Shown piece after piece: positions 5,008 through 5,177 of a stretch of DNA of 5,177 bases; positions within the stretch are counted from its first letter, which is position 1, and every line of letters begins with the position of its first letter. The notes under the pieces are model-generated. The model was given only the letters and a program-made list of their open reading frames with translations, was not told the DNA's origin and did not search any database. The stretch lies in NCBI GenBank assembly GCA_020847355.1, contig JADLCG010000288.1:1-5177 (forward strand), written 5' to 3'. Both the position numbers and the translations under genes were made by a program. The stretch comes from Anaerolineales bacterium (GTDB lineage: Bacteria; Chloroflexota; Anaerolineae; Anaerolineales; Villigracilaceae).

Positions 5008-5036
5008 TTGACAAAGCTTTTCTTTCGGCGTATTCT
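5008..5036 (+). promoter_or_regulatory. Sigma-70-type promoter of the dienelactone hydrolase gene
   Basis: A perfect TTGACA (5008-5013) is followed, after 17 nt, by TATTCT (5031-5036; four of six consensus bases). The expected start near 5043 leaves a leader of about 20 nt carrying the AGGAGG ribosome-binding site. Confidence 0.75.
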
Positions 5037-5061
5037 AAATAAAACCAAACAGGAGGATGGC

Positions 5062-5177
5062 ATGTCTGATTTAATTCAACTTGGAAACGTGAACGGTTAT
5101 TTAGCAAAACCAGCGGGCGCAGGACCCTTTGCCGCGATAATCGTCATTCAAGAATGGTGGGGCTTGGACGCGCAAAC
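5062..5177 (+). CDS. Dienelactone hydrolase family protein (N-terminal fragment)
   Basis: Only the first 38 residues are inside the window; the gene continues past the right edge. MSDLIQLGNVNGYLAKPAGA (1-20) followed by PFAAIIVIQEWWGLDAQ (22-38) matches the N-terminus of carboxymethylenebutenolidase / dienelactone hydrolase proteins. Family members are alpha/beta hydrolases with a Cys/Ser-His-Asp triad that open lactones or hydrolyse small esters. E31, in the QEWWG motif, corresponds to the conserved Glu that contacts the catalytic nucleophile. The triad itself is not in view, so substrate and catalytic competence cannot be judged. The start is well defined: AGGAGG (5051-5056) lies 5 nt before the ATG. 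It is transcribed divergently from the hypothetical gene. Confidence 0.88.
   Translation, partial: MSDLIQLGNVNGYLAKPAGAGPFAAIIVIQEWWGLDAQ

Overview
This window most likely comes from a bacterium of the phylum Chloroflexota, in the Anaerolineae style. That is an inference from gene content and the look of the proteins: a DUF5678-like module, tailed ribosomal proteins, about 50% GC and good Shine-Dalgarno sites on most genes. It is not proven by a marker search. It looks like ordinary chromosomal housekeeping DNA. I see no mobile element, CRISPR array, rRNA or tRNA.

Layout, read in the direction of transcription (mostly the minus strand, right to left). At the far right a partial dienelactone hydrolase family gene starts on the plus strand at 5062 and leaves the window. 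A 222-bp divergent intergenic region (4840-5061) separates it from a minus-strand gene for a 155-residue, helix-rich protein of unknown function (4372-4839). That intergenic region holds a promoter candidate for each direction and a 9-nt-period degenerate repeat. A near-perfect sigma-70 promoter (TTGACA, 18-nt spacer, TATAAT; 4258-4287) then drives a ribosomal protein operon: a structured leader of about 124 nt, L21 (rplU, 3630-4127), L27 (rpmA, 3352-3612) and L31 (rpmE, 2870-3352). The operon ends at a strong intrinsic terminator (2816-2849). Beyond it lies a second minus-strand cluster: thymidine kinase (tdk, 2205-2774), hypoxanthine phosphoribosyltransferase (hpt, 1605-2162) and an HD-domain CCA-adding/poly(A) polymerase-type nucleotidyltransferase (1599 to the left edge, truncated by the window).

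Functionally, the rplU-rpmA-rpmE block supplies three large-subunit ribosomal proteins. The tdk-hpt-cca block combines pyrimidine salvage, purine salvage and tRNA 3'-end maturation. The unusual features are protein add-ons: L31 carries a C-terminal helix-hairpin-helix domain that closely resembles the C-terminal domain of RNA polymerase alpha, L21 carries a long Lys/Ala/Pro tail, and the CCA enzyme carries an N-terminal DUF5678-like module. No clearly new multi-gene system is present; the L31 fusion is the observation most worth following up.
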